Assembly (NCBI RefSeq): GCF_039523335.1
Contig: NZ_BAAAFC010000002.1
Coordinates: forward strand, 62,001-126,000
Length of the DNA stretch: 64,000 nucleotides
DNA from: Marinobacter szutsaonensis
GTDB taxonomy: Bacteria; Pseudomonadota; Gammaproteobacteria; Pseudomonadales; Oleiphilaceae
Direction: 5' to 3'
This document shows positions 1 through 8,325 of this stretch, one piece after another. Both the position numbers and the translations under genes were made by a program. Each line of letters opens with the position of its first letter. Within the stretch, counting starts at the first letter, position 1. A model generated the notes under the pieces. It searched no databases. It was not told where the DNA came from and worked only from the letters and a program-made list of their open reading frames with translations.

Positions 1-687
1 TTCTCGGTGGAAGCCGGTCAGGTGTATTCGGTGATCGGTCCCAATGGTGCCGGTAAGACCACCCTGTTCAACCTGATTTCAGGGCTCTACACGCCAACCA
101 AGGGCGAGATCCGCCTCAAGGGTGAGAGTACCGCGAAACTCGAACCGAACGAGCTGGCGGAGCGGGGCATGTGCCGTACCTTCCAGCAGATGCAGATCTG
201 CATGAACATGTCGGCTATCGAGAACGTGATGCTGGGGCGGCACCTGAAGCTCCGCAGTAACCTGTTCACCACGTTATTCAGGTTGCCGGCCCTGCTTCGG
301 GATGAGAAATCCTGCCGTGAGCGGGCCGCGGAACTGATGGAGTTCGTCGGCTGTGGCGAGTACCTCGATACTGAGGCCTCGGCGATGTCCTATGGCGCCC
401 TCAAGCGGCTCGAGATTGCCCGTGCCCTGGCGGCAGATCCAAAGGTCATCCTGCTGGATGAGCCGGCCGCCGGCCTCAACGCTGTTGAGACTGCGGCGCT
501 GGAAAAACTGATCCGGAAGATTGCCGACCAGGGCACGACCGTCATGCTGGTCGAGCATGACATGAAGCTGGTCATGGGGATTTCTGACCGCCTGCTGGTA
601 CTCAACTACGGGCGTGTATTGGCGGAAGGTACACCTGAAGAAATCCGCAACAATCCGGACGTCATCGCTGCCTACCTGGGCGGCTGA
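1..687 (+). CDS. LivG-type ABC transporter ATPase (5' end outside window)
   Basis: This is an ATP-binding subunit of a branched-chain amino acid/amide-type (HAAT) ABC importer, acting on the cytoplasmic face of the membrane. The reading frame is open to the first base, and about 30 N-terminal residues of the usual family length are missing, so the true start lies upstream. The Walker A motif GPNGAGKTT is near the beginning, the signature region is the LivG-like SYGALKRLEIARAL, and Walker B VILLDEP and the switch His (VEHDMKLVM) follow. The next gene, a LivF-like ATPase, starts 17 bases downstream. The pair borders the paa cluster, so uptake of phenylacetate or another aromatic acid is plausible, but substrate specificity cannot be read from the ATPase. 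Confidence 0.9.
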   Translation, partial: FSVEAGQVYSVIGPNGAGKTTLFNLISGLYTPTKGEIRLKGESTAKLEPNELAERGMCRTFQQMQICMNMSAIENVMLGRHLKLRSNLFTTLFRLPALLRDEKSCRERAAELMEFVGCGEYLDTEASAMSYGALKRLEIARALAADPKVILLDEPAAGLNAVETAALEKLIRKIADQGTTVMLVEHDMKLVMGISDRLLVLNYGRVLAEGTPEEIRNNPDVIAAYLGG

Positions 688-704
688 GCAAGGAGACATT
701 TCAA

Positions 705-2069
705 ATGAGCGAGCAACAGACCGAAATGGCGCCTGCCCAGTCCCGCAGCGAGCAGGCAGTACGCATTATTGTTCACGAGCATCAGGCGCTCTGGCGCATC
801 CTGGACCTGCTGGACCAGCTGCTCAGTGACATGAACATCAATGAACAACGGCCGGACGAGCGCCTGTTCACCAAGATCTTCGATTACATCGAACACTTTT
901 CCGAGCGGGTGCACTCCACGCCGACGGACATCGAACTCTACAAGCGCCTGGGCGCCAAGCACCCGGAGTCGCTGCCACTGCTGGAGAAGCTTTCCAAGGG
1001 CTATCTGGTGGGGCACGAAAAACTGATGGAGCTTCGCCAGCTGCTGACCGCCTGCATGGAAAACTGGCCGCAAGGCCGGGAAGAGTTCAGCCATGCCCTG
1101 GCCCGGTTCACCGAAGCCTTGCGCAAGCACATCCGCAAGGAAGAAGGGGTGGTGATTCCCCGTGCCCGCAAGGTGCTGTCCGACGAGGACTGGGAGCAGA
1201 TTATCGAGGCCAGGGACATCGAGAACGATCCCCTGTTCGGTGAGCGGGTCCGGGAGGAATTCCGGGAACTGCGCCACGAAATCATCAGCTATACTCCGGA
1301 GCGCTTCGGCGGTCTCGGTCTCAAGCATGCCGAGCGGGTCAGCGCGCCCCACGCCAAGAAGGAAATGCTCGCAATCAAAGGTCTGGCCACTTCCTATGGC
1401 CAGATTGAGGTGCTGCATGACATCGATGTCCGGATCAACAGTGGCGAGATCGTGTCACTGGTAGGCGCCAACGGTGCCGGCAAGTCCACACTACTGATGA
1501 GTATCTCCGGCCTGCAGCCCATGGATCGTGGCAGCATGGTGTACCAGGGCAAGGACCTGGCAAAGGTCCAGGCCGACCAGCGGGTGGCCGACGGTATTGT
1601 CCAGGTTCCGGAGGGTCGTCAGGTGTTCAAGGACCTGTCGGTGCACGACAACCTGCTGCTGGGTGCCTACACCCGTGGCCGCAGCCAGGAAGTGGAAGAT
1701 GACCTGGAGCGGATGTACACCAAGTTCCCCATCCTGCGTCAGAAGCGCCACAACCTCGCCGGGGAACTCTCCGGTGGCCAGCAGCAGATGCTGGCTATGG
1801 GGCGCGCTCTGATGGCGAGGCCGAAGCTGCTGTTGCTGGACGAGCCGAGCATGGGCCTGGCGCCGCTGATCATCGAGGAGATCTTCGATATCATCAAGGA
1901 GCTGAAGGAAGAGGGCATCACCATCTTCCTGGTAGAGCAGAACGCGTCCCAGGCACTGGCGTTGGCCGACCGTGGTTACGTGCTGGAAACCGGTAAAGTG
2001 GTGATCGAAGGTACCGGGCGGGAGCTGCTCAGCAACGAGAAGGTCCGGGAGGCTTACCTGGGCATGTAA
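705..2069 (+). CDS. Hemerythrin-like domain fused to LivF-type ABC ATPase
   Basis: A 454-residue protein in two parts. Residues about 15-160 form a four-helix hemerythrin (HHE)-like domain with candidate di-iron ligands H24/H26, H70 (in VHSTPTD), H104 (GHEKL) and H142 with E146/E147 (HIRKEE). Residues about 221-454 are a complete LivF-type ATPase with Walker A GANGAGKST, signature LSGGQQQ and Walker B LLLLDEPSMGL. An ordinary LivF is about 235 residues, so the first 220 are extra. The frame is continuous; the internal ATG at 1365 has no well-spaced ribosome site, so one polypeptide is expected. A strong GGAG site precedes the start at 705. In hemerythrins the di-iron centre binds O2 or responds to redox; coupling that to an importer ATPase next to an oxygen-dependent aromatic pathway is my inference. 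Confidence 0.9.
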   Translation: MSEQQTEMAPAQSRSEQAVRIIVHEHQALWRILDLLDQLLSDMNINEQRPDERLFTKIFDYIEHFSERVHSTPTDIELYKRLGAKHPESLPLLEKLSKGYLVGHEKLMELRQLLTACMENWPQGREEFSHALARFTEALRKHIRKEEGVVIPRARKVLSDEDWEQIIEARDIENDPLFGERVREEFRELRHEIISYTPERFGGLGLKHAERVSAPHAKKEMLAIKGLATSYGQIEVLHDIDVRINSGEIVSLVGANGAGKSTLLMSISGLQPMDRGSMVYQGKDLAKVQADQRVADGIVQVPEGRQVFKDLSVHDNLLLGAYTRGRSQEVEDDLERMYTKFPILRQKRHNLAGELSGGQQQMLAMGRALMARPKLLLLDEPSMGLAPLIIEEIFDIIKELKEEGITIFLVEQNASQALALADRGYVLETGKVVIEGTGRELLSNEKVREAYLGM

Positions 2070-2092
2070 AACCTGCGTCGGGCGGACACAGA

Positions 2093-2126
2093 AAAGGGGA
2101 CAGGCTTTTGGCCTGTCCCCTTTTTA
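2093..2126. terminator. Bidirectional hairpin terminator between livF-like gene and paaZ
   Basis: A 14-bp perfect stem (2093-2106 with 2112-2125) encloses the loop TTTTG, with A-rich and T-rich ends on the two sides. It lies 23 bases after the hemerythrin-LivF stop and 59 bases beyond the convergent paaZ stop, so it can end both transcripts. The arm begins AAAAGGGGACAGG, a head sequence like that of the palindrome at 55524. Confidence 0.75.
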
Positions 2127-2184
2127 TTTGCCTCCGGCCTGCCGTTCGGGTCCAACGGGTGGCAGGCCGGACACGCCCCCGGTA

Positions 2185-4230
2185 TTACTGGGGACGTTTG
2201 GCAACCAGTGTCAGGATGTCGTAGCTCGCAACCAGCTCGTCGTTCTGGTTGGTAACCTGGACGTCCCAGACCACCACACCCTGAGGGTGGCCGTCCGGAG
2301 AAGTCCGACCCTGATCGATCTTGCGCTTGCAGGTCAGGCGCGCCCGGATGGTGTCGCCAGGAGCCACCGGCTCGATGAAGCGCAGGGTGTCCAGGCCGTA
2401 GTTCGCCAGTACCGGGCCTTCGCCAGGATAAACGAACAGGCCGGCCGCGGCGGACAGCACGAAGTAGCCATGGGCAATGCGCTTGCCGAACTGTGAGTCG
2501 CGTGCGGCAATCTCATCAAAGTGCATGTAGAAGTGATCGCCGGACAGGCATCCGAAGTTGACGATGTCCGCTTCGGTGACCGTGCGACGATGCGTCAGCA
2601 GGGACTCGTTGATCTGCAGGTCTTCGAAATGACGACGGAACGGATGCACTTCGGTCTCGATCACGTCGGCACCGCGCACGTACTCGCCGGTAACCGCCGC
2701 GAGCATGGTCGGGGAGCCCTGGATAGAAGTCCGCTGGAGGTAATGGTGGACCGCGCGGATACCGCCCAGTTCCTCACCGCCGCCGGCGCGACCCGGGCCA
2801 CCATGCTTGAGCATGGGCAGGGGCGAACCATGACCGGTGGATTCTTTCGCGGCTTCGGCATCCAGCAGGTGCAGACGGCCATGGAAGGCGGCCAGCAGTG
2901 GGGCGATCCGGCCGGCAATGGCCGGATCACGGGTGGTCAGGGTAGTCACCAGCGAACCGCGGCCCTTGGAGCACAGATCGACCGCATCCTCGATGGTGTC
3001 ATAGGGAATTACCGTGGCAACCGGGCCAAAGGCTTCGATGTCGTGGGCGCCACAGCCATTTTCCGGGGTCCGGCACAGCAGCAGGTGCGGCTCGATAAAC
3101 GCGCCTTTCTCGGTGCCCTCACCGGTGGGCTTGAAGCTACCGTCACCACCGACCACCAGTTCGCTGGTCTTCAGCAGTTCCTGGATGTTGGCCTTGACGT
3201 CCTCCAGTTGGTCGAGGGATGCCAGGGCGCCCATGCGCACGCCTTCCACAGAGGGATCGCCGACGGTGACTTTTGCCAGTCGCTCTTTCAACTTCTCACA
3301 GACTGCGTCCACGCGGTCTTTCGGCACCAGTACCCGGCGGATAGCGGTACACTTCTGACCGGCCTTGGCGGTCATTTCACGGCCGACTTCTTTTACGAAT
3401 ACATCAAACTCTTCATGCTCTGGGGTCACATCCGGAGCCAGGATGGCGCTGTTCAGCGAGTCAGCCTCGGCGTTGAACGGGATCGAACGGTTGATGATGT
3501 TCGGATGGTTGCGCAGCTTGCGCGCCGTTGCGGCAGAGCCGGTAAAGGTGACCACGTCCTGCTCTTCCAGGTGGTCGAACAGGTCGCCGGTGCTGCCGAT
3601 GATCAGCTGCAGGGAGCCTTCAGGCAGGGCACCGGATTCCTGCATCAGGCGAACGGCCAGTTCGGTGACGTAGCAGGTGGAGGTGGCCGGCTTGACGATG
3701 CTCGGCATGCCCGCCAGGAACGTGGGCGCGAACTTCTCCAGCATGCCCCACACCGGGAAGTTGTAGGCGTCAATATGCACCGCCACGCCGCCACGGGGCA
3801 CCAGGATATGGGTGCCGGCGAAGTGGTTGTTCTTGCCCAGTGGCATTACCGGACCTTCGTGCACGACGTTGCCGGACGGCAGCTCGCGGCGGCCCATGCT
3901 GGCGTAGGAGAACAGGGTGCCGAAGCCGCCATCGATGTCGATGCCGTTATCGCCCTTGCTGGCGCCGGTGTGCATGGACAGGGCGTACAGCTCTTTCTTG
4001 TGTTCCTGCAGGTACATAGCCATGGCCTTCAGGGCCAGGGCGCGTTCCTGGAAATCCATGGCCATCAGGTTCTTGCCGCCAACCTTGCGACCAAATTCCA
4101 CGGCTTTCTTGAAATCGAGGGTGTCATCGTGGGTGTGGGCCACGATTTCGCCGTTGACGGCGCTGGGCAGGGCCTTGGCGGGCTTTTCACCGACCCACTG
4201 GCCGGCAATGAAACTTTTCAGGACTGACAT
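2185..4230 (-). CDS. paaZ: PaaZ, oxepin-CoA hydrolase / semialdehyde dehydrogenase
   Basis: This bifunctional enzyme opens the oxepin-CoA ring and oxidises the resulting aldehyde to 3-oxo-5,6-dehydrosuberyl-CoA in aerobic phenylacetate degradation. Residues 1 to about 520 are an NAD(P)-dependent aldehyde dehydrogenase with the catalytic Cys in GQKCTAIRR and the glycine-rich VTFTGSAATARK. About 530-681 is a MaoC-like (R)-hydratase with the FGKRIAHGYFVLS region. I chose the ATG at 4230 because GGAG precedes it by six bases and the protein then starts MSVLKSF; an in-frame ATG nine codons earlier lacks a site. The 681-residue length equals that of E. coli PaaZ. It is the last gene of paaABCDEZ, separated from paaE by a strong hairpin. 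Confidence 0.97.
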   Translation of the reverse strand: MSVLKSFIAGQWVGEKPAKALPSAVNGEIVAHTHDDTLDFKKAVEFGRKVGGKNLMAMDFQERALALKAMAMYLQEHKKELYALSMHTGASKGDNGIDIDGGFGTLFSYASMGRRELPSGNVVHEGPVMPLGKNNHFAGTHILVPRGGVAVHIDAYNFPVWGMLEKFAPTFLAGMPSIVKPATSTCYVTELAVRLMQESGALPEGSLQLIIGSTGDLFDHLEEQDVVTFTGSAATARKLRNHPNIINRSIPFNAEADSLNSAILAPDVTPEHEEFDVFVKEVGREMTAKAGQKCTAIRRVLVPKDRVDAVCEKLKERLAKVTVGDPSVEGVRMGALASLDQLEDVKANIQELLKTSELVVGGDGSFKPTGEGTEKGAFIEPHLLLCRTPENGCGAHDIEAFGPVATVIPYDTIEDAVDLCSKGRGSLVTTLTTRDPAIAGRIAPLLAAFHGRLHLLDAEAAKESTGHGSPLPMLKHGGPGRAGGGEELGGIRAVHHYLQRTSIQGSPTMLAAVTGEYVRGADVIETEVHPFRRHFEDLQINESLLTHRRTVTEADIVNFGCLSGDHFYMHFDEIAARDSQFGKRIAHGYFVLSAAAGLFVYPGEGPVLANYGLDTLRFIEPVAPGDTIRARLTCKRKIDQGRTSPDGHPQGVVVWDVQVTNQNDELVASYDILTLVAKRPQ

Positions 4231-4259
4231 GGGAAACTCCATTCGTTTCTGAAACACGA

Positions 4260-4289
4260 AGGCAAGTCCCGTTTACCCGGGACTTGCCT
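4260..4289 (-). promoter_or_regulatory. Intercistronic hairpin between paaE and paaZ
   Basis: A 12-bp perfect inverted repeat (4260-4271 with 4278-4289) leaves a 6-base loop. On the transcribed strand it follows the paaE stop by 28 bases and ends 29 bases before the paaZ start. No U-tract follows it, so a mRNA-stability, processing or attenuation role is likelier than full termination. Confidence 0.6.
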
Positions 4290-4317
4290 CGTTCGTAGCT
4301 TGGGGGTGGTGCAGCGA

Positions 4318-5397
4318 CTACATTTCGTCGTAGTCGAGAACCACCTTGTCGCTGATCGGGTAGCACTGGCAGGAGAGTACGTAGCCGGCTTCGACCTCGT
4401 AATCCTCCAGGGCGAAGTTCTGGTCCATTTCCACTTCACCTTCCACGACCTTGGCGCGGCAGGTGGAGCAGACGCCAGCCTTGCACGAGTAGGGCAGGTC
4501 TGCGCCTTCCTCATTGCCGGCATCCAGGATGCTCTTGGTGTCGCGAACCAGCGGGAAGGTCAGGGAGCGGCCGTCGGCAATCACGGTCACTTCACTGATG
4601 GACTGCGGATCCACGTGGGACGGATCCCGGTCTTTCCTGGACTGGGGCACACCACCGGCTGGTGTGAACAGCTCGTAGTGGATCTTGCTCTTGTCCAGCC
4701 CGTGGCGGGCCAGTGAGTCGCGGACCGTCTCGGTCATCGCCTGGGGACCACAGATGAAGGCTGCAGTGAGTGCCTTGGCATCGATCCAGTGATCGAACAG
4801 GGCATCACACTTGTCGTGGTCGATCCGGCCGTTGTACAGGTCAATGTCCTGTTCTTCCCGGGTGAAGATGTACACCAGGTTCAGGCGGGACATGTACTCG
4901 TTTTTCAGGTCCTGGAGCTCGTCCCGGAACATGGTGTTGCTGGTGGCCTTGTTGCCATAGAACAGCGTGACCTCGCTCTTGGGCTCAGTCTCCAGGGTAG
5001 TCTTCACGATCGACAGGATCGGAGTGATACCACTGCCGGCGGCAACGGCCAGGTAGTTGCCTTCGCGCTCGGGATCCAGGTCGACGGAGAAGTGGCCCTG
5101 GGGCGGCATCACTTCCAGGGTCTCGCCGGGCTTGAGCTGTTCGTTGGCAAAGGTGGAGAAACGGCCGCCGGGAATTTTCTTGACCGCAATGCGCAACTCA
5201 TGGTCGTTGACGCTGTTGCAGATGGAGTAGGAGCGCCGTACTTCCTCACCGTCCAGCTTTGTTCTCACAACCAGGTGCTGGCCCTGCTTGTAGGTAAACT
5301 TGTCGGCCAGGTCTTCCGGTACGTCAAAAGACAGGGTTACCGCGTTTCTTGTTTCAGGTCTGACCTCTTTGAGGGCCAGTGAATAGAATTTGTTCAT
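4318..5397 (-). CDS. paaE: PaaE, phenylacetyl-CoA epoxidase reductase subunit
   Basis: This iron-sulfur flavoprotein passes electrons from NADPH to the PaaABC epoxidase. Order of domains: a ferredoxin-reductase FAD domain (about 10-105, with RRSYSICNS as the flavin motif), a nucleotide-binding domain (about 110-235, GSGITPILSI and the CGPQAM motif), and a C-terminal plant-type [2Fe-2S] ferredoxin domain with CKAGVCSTC and a later Cys (SCQCYP). Its 359 residues match the family (about 356). It starts 13 bases after paaD ends, in the same operon. The ribosome site upstream is weak. Confidence 0.97.
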   Translation of the reverse strand: MNKFYSLALKEVRPETRNAVTLSFDVPEDLADKFTYKQGQHLVVRTKLDGEEVRRSYSICNSVNDHELRIAVKKIPGGRFSTFANEQLKPGETLEVMPPQGHFSVDLDPEREGNYLAVAAGSGITPILSIVKTTLETEPKSEVTLFYGNKATSNTMFRDELQDLKNEYMSRLNLVYIFTREEQDIDLYNGRIDHDKCDALFDHWIDAKALTAAFICGPQAMTETVRDSLARHGLDKSKIHYELFTPAGGVPQSRKDRDPSHVDPQSISEVTVIADGRSLTFPLVRDTKSILDAGNEEGADLPYSCKAGVCSTCRAKVVEGEVEMDQNFALEDYEVEAGYVLSCQCYPISDKVVLDYDEM

Positions 5398-5410
5398 GGT
5401 CGTCTTGGCT

Positions 5411-5980
5411 CTAGATGCATTTGAAATAGTCGAAGGGCTCGAGACAGTCCTTGCAGCGATAGAGCGCCTTGCAGGCGGTGGATCCGAACTCGCTGACCCG
5501 CTCCGTCTCGGTGCTGCCGCAATGGGGGCAGGTAATCACTTCGGATTCGCCCAGCAGGCTTCGTTTGCTGGCGCTGCCCTGGGGCGGCGCAATACCGAAC
5601 GCCCGGAGCTTCTCTTTGCCTTCGTCTGTAATCCAATCGGTGGTCCAGGCCGGGGTCAGCACCTGTTTGATCCGGGGATTGCGGAAGCCCGCAGCGCGCA
5701 GGGCTTCCTCAATCAGTTCCTCAATCAATTCGGTCGCAGGGCAGCCGGAGTAGGTCGGCGTGACATCGACGGAAAGTTCCTTCCCGTCCCAGTGCACGGC
5801 CCGGACAATGCCGAGCTCCACGACACTTACTGCCGGAACTTCCGGGTCCTTGACGTCTTCAAGGATCGCCCAGATATCCGCCTCAGTCAGTTGATCGGTG
5901 TTGGCATTTGCCGGCACCCGATCACTGGCTATCAGCTTGTCTACCGCTGACCGCGGGTCTGTATCACCATGTTGTGGCAT
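5411..5980 (-). CDS. paaD: PaaD, epoxidase maturation factor (MIP18 family)
   Basis: PaaD is needed for assembly of the phenylacetyl-CoA epoxidase. The N-terminal two thirds is a DUF59/MIP18 domain (EADIWAILEDVKDPEVP and the conserved Cys in YSGCPATE). The C-terminus is a zinc-ribbon-like segment with CPHCGS, TACKALYRC, KDC and a final Cys, typical of PaaD. The start at 5980 (MPQHGDTD) gives 189 residues, has GAGGG upstream and overlaps the end of paaC by 17 bases. A longer in-frame extension to 6076 exists but would overlap paaC far more and adds unconserved-looking sequence. Confidence 0.93.
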   Translation of the reverse strand: MPQHGDTDPRSAVDKLIASDRVPANANTDQLTEADIWAILEDVKDPEVPAVSVVELGIVRAVHWDGKELSVDVTPTYSGCPATELIEELIEEALRAAGFRNPRIKQVLTPAWTTDWITDEGKEKLRAFGIAPPQGSASKRSLLGESEVITCPHCGSTETERVSEFGSTACKALYRCKDCLEPFDYFKCI

Positions 5981-6728
5981 CGGGATAGGCCCTCTGCAGA
6001 AACTGCATTTCTGCCAGAATGAAACCGAGATGTTCGGTGTGTTCGCCACGCTTGCCGCCCAGGTACATCCAGGCATCGTCCGGCTGCGGCGTCAGGGTGG
6101 CTTCCTGGAGCACTTCCTTGACCATTCCGCGCCAGTCTTCCTTCAGCTGCTCGGGATCCGGGCCGATTCCTGCTTCTGCCATCAGACGGTCGGTTTCGTC
6201 CGGGGTGATCAGCTCACCGGTGAAACGCCAGAGGATGTCTACTGCATCCTGCATACGACGGTGGCTTTCCTCGGTACCGTCACCCAGGCGCTTGACCCAT
6301 TCGGACGAGCGGCGCAGGTGATAGGTAACCTCTTTCAGTGCCTTGGCGGCGATGGCGGCAACCCGCTCGTCGCTGGCGTTCACCAGGCTCTTCAGGGTGA
6401 AGTAGTGCCAGGCGTCGTAAAAGAACTGGCGACCCATGGTGACCGCATAGTCTTCATTCGGCTGCTCGGTCAGCAGCAGGTTGCGGTAATCGTGGGCATC
6501 GCGACGGAACGCGAGTTTGTCCGCATCCCGACCGTCATCGATCAGCTCGGCGGCATACTCGTACCAGTTCCGGGCCTGGCCGACGAGGTCCAGGGCGACG
6601 TTCATCAGCGCCATTTCCTCTTCCAGGGCCGGGGCCTTGCCGCACAGCTCACACAGGCGCTGGCCCAGGATCATGTCGGAGTCCGCCAGGCGCAGCAGGT
6701 AGTCCGTGAGTGCTTCTTTCTGAGTCAT
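5964..6728 (-). CDS. paaC: PaaC, structural subunit of phenylacetyl-CoA epoxidase
   Basis: PaaC is the inactive ferritin-like partner that pairs with PaaA in the epoxidase complex. The 254-residue sequence is almost all helical, with family segments such as LGQRLCELCGKAPALEEEMALMN and WHYFTLKSLV. It does not have the second full ExxH di-iron set seen in PaaA, as expected for this subunit. AGGAG precedes the ATG. It follows paaB by 11 bases and overlaps paaD by 17, which suggests translational coupling. Confidence 0.96.
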   Translation of the reverse strand: MTQKEALTDYLLRLADSDMILGQRLCELCGKAPALEEEMALMNVALDLVGQARNWYEYAAELIDDGRDADKLAFRRDAHDYRNLLLTEQPNEDYAVTMGRQFFYDAWHYFTLKSLVNASDERVAAIAAKALKEVTYHLRRSSEWVKRLGDGTEESHRRMQDAVDILWRFTGELITPDETDRLMAEAGIGPDPEQLKEDWRGMVKEVLQEATLTPQPDDAWMYLGGKRGEHTEHLGFILAEMQFLQRAYPDATTW

Positions 6729-6739
6729 GGAACTGCTCC

Positions 6740-7021
6740 TTACATGTGCCCGACTTCGTCGGGCAGCTTGTAGAAAGATGCGTGTCGGTAAACCTTGTCT
6801 TCCGACGGGTCGAACAGCACCTCTTTCTCATCGGAGGCAGAAGCAGTGATCGCGTCGGACGGAACCACCCAGATGCTGACGCCTTCGTTGCGGCGTGTGT
6901 ACAGGTCACGGGCGTTTTCCATGGCCATTTCGGCATCGGCGGCGTGGACGCTGCCAACGTGCTTGTGGTTCAGACCGTGCTTGCTGCGTACGAAAACTTC
7001 GTAAAGGCTCCATTCAGCCAT
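6740..7021 (-). CDS. paaB: PaaB, phenylacetyl-CoA epoxidase subunit B
   Basis: This 93-residue protein bridges the PaaAC dimers in the epoxidase assembly. The sequence starts MAEWSLYEVFVRSKHGLNHKHVGSVHAADAE in family style (only motif cores are relied on: YEVFVRSKHGL, HVGS, DLYTRR, WVVPS). GGAGG lies eight bases before the ATG. It sits 17 bases after paaA. No oddities. Confidence 0.96.
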   Translation of the reverse strand: MAEWSLYEVFVRSKHGLNHKHVGSVHAADAEMAMENARDLYTRRNEGVSIWVVPSDAITASASDEKEVLFDPSEDKVYRHASFYKLPDEVGHM

Positions 7022-7038
7022 GATTCTTTCCTCCGGTA

Positions 7039-8031
<993 letters not shown>

Positions 8032-8102
8032 ACAATACCTCCGGTTCGGCTTGTTGTTCTGTGAGCAAAGATGCTCGCTTCATGTTTCTCTGATTTTAGT
8101 CA

Positions 8103-8130
8103 ATATTAAATGATACTGAATAAAAATCAA
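8103..8130 (-). promoter_or_regulatory. Candidate sigma-70 promoter of paaABCDEZ
   Basis: On the minus strand a -35 box TTGATT (8125-8130) and a -10 box TAATAT (8103-8108) are separated by 16 bases. Transcription would begin near 8096, giving a leader of about 65 bases before paaA. The region is the most AT-rich near the cluster. Confidence 0.55.
8111..8129 (+). promoter_or_regulatory. Putative paa operator O1 on the paaA promoter
   Basis: The 19-mer TGATACTGAATAAAAATCA has TGAT/ATCA ends and matches the 19-mer upstream of paaY (14198-14216) at 15 positions. It covers the spacer and most of the -35 box of the candidate paaA promoter, which is where a repressor would act. The half-site recalls the TGATTCG core of the E. 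coli PaaX box, as far as I remember it. Confidence 0.45.
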
Positions 8131-8209
8131 GGAACGATTTTGTGTGTCATGTCAGGTTAAAAGGTTATGTAATGGATTTTTAACTAGTTGATAGTTCGGC
8201 TAAAAAAAG

Positions 8210-8216
8210 TGATACG
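8210..8216 (+). promoter_or_regulatory. Additional TGATACG half-site upstream of paaA
   Basis: TGATACG occurs here in the context AAGTGATACGTAATGAA, close to the left half of the paaY-upstream site. The right half is not conserved. It lies about 180 bases upstream of paaA and may be an auxiliary half-operator. Confidence 0.3.
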
Positions 8217-8227
8217 TAATGAAAAAC

Positions 8228-8268
8228 TATCGAGATCTATTGTGAGAGAGGTAAATTAAATCTCGATA
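8228..8268. repeat. 9-bp inverted repeat TATCGAGAT / ATCTCGATA
   Basis: Perfect 9-bp arms at 8228-8236 and 8260-8268 flank 23 bases. It lies between the end of paaK and the paaA promoter. It could be a regulator site or fold in a read-through transcript; the wide spacer gives no clear choice. Confidence 0.4.
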
Positions 8269-8284
8269 ATCCGGATGGTAAGGA

Positions 8285-8315
8285 CCCCCGGCCGGTCGTG
8301 GGCACCGGTCGGGGG
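8285..8315 (-). terminator. GC-rich hairpin after paaK
   Basis: Arms 8285-8296 and 8304-8315 pair over 12 bp with one mismatch around a 7-base loop, starting 11 bases after the paaK stop. No U-tract follows on the transcribed strand, so it may slow or partly end the paaGHIJK transcript rather than terminate it fully. Confidence 0.5.
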
Positions 8316-8325
8316 CTACAGGAGC

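Noticed and set aside
1365..2069. Separate LivF gene starting at the internal ATG of the hemerythrin fusion
   Set aside because: The frame is continuous from 705, and the purine run touches the ATG at a spacing too short for a ribosome site.
2521..4227. 568-codon open frame on the plus strand antisense to paaZ
   Set aside because: It has no family features and mirrors a high-GC coding strand; paaZ is complete and conserved over the same bases.
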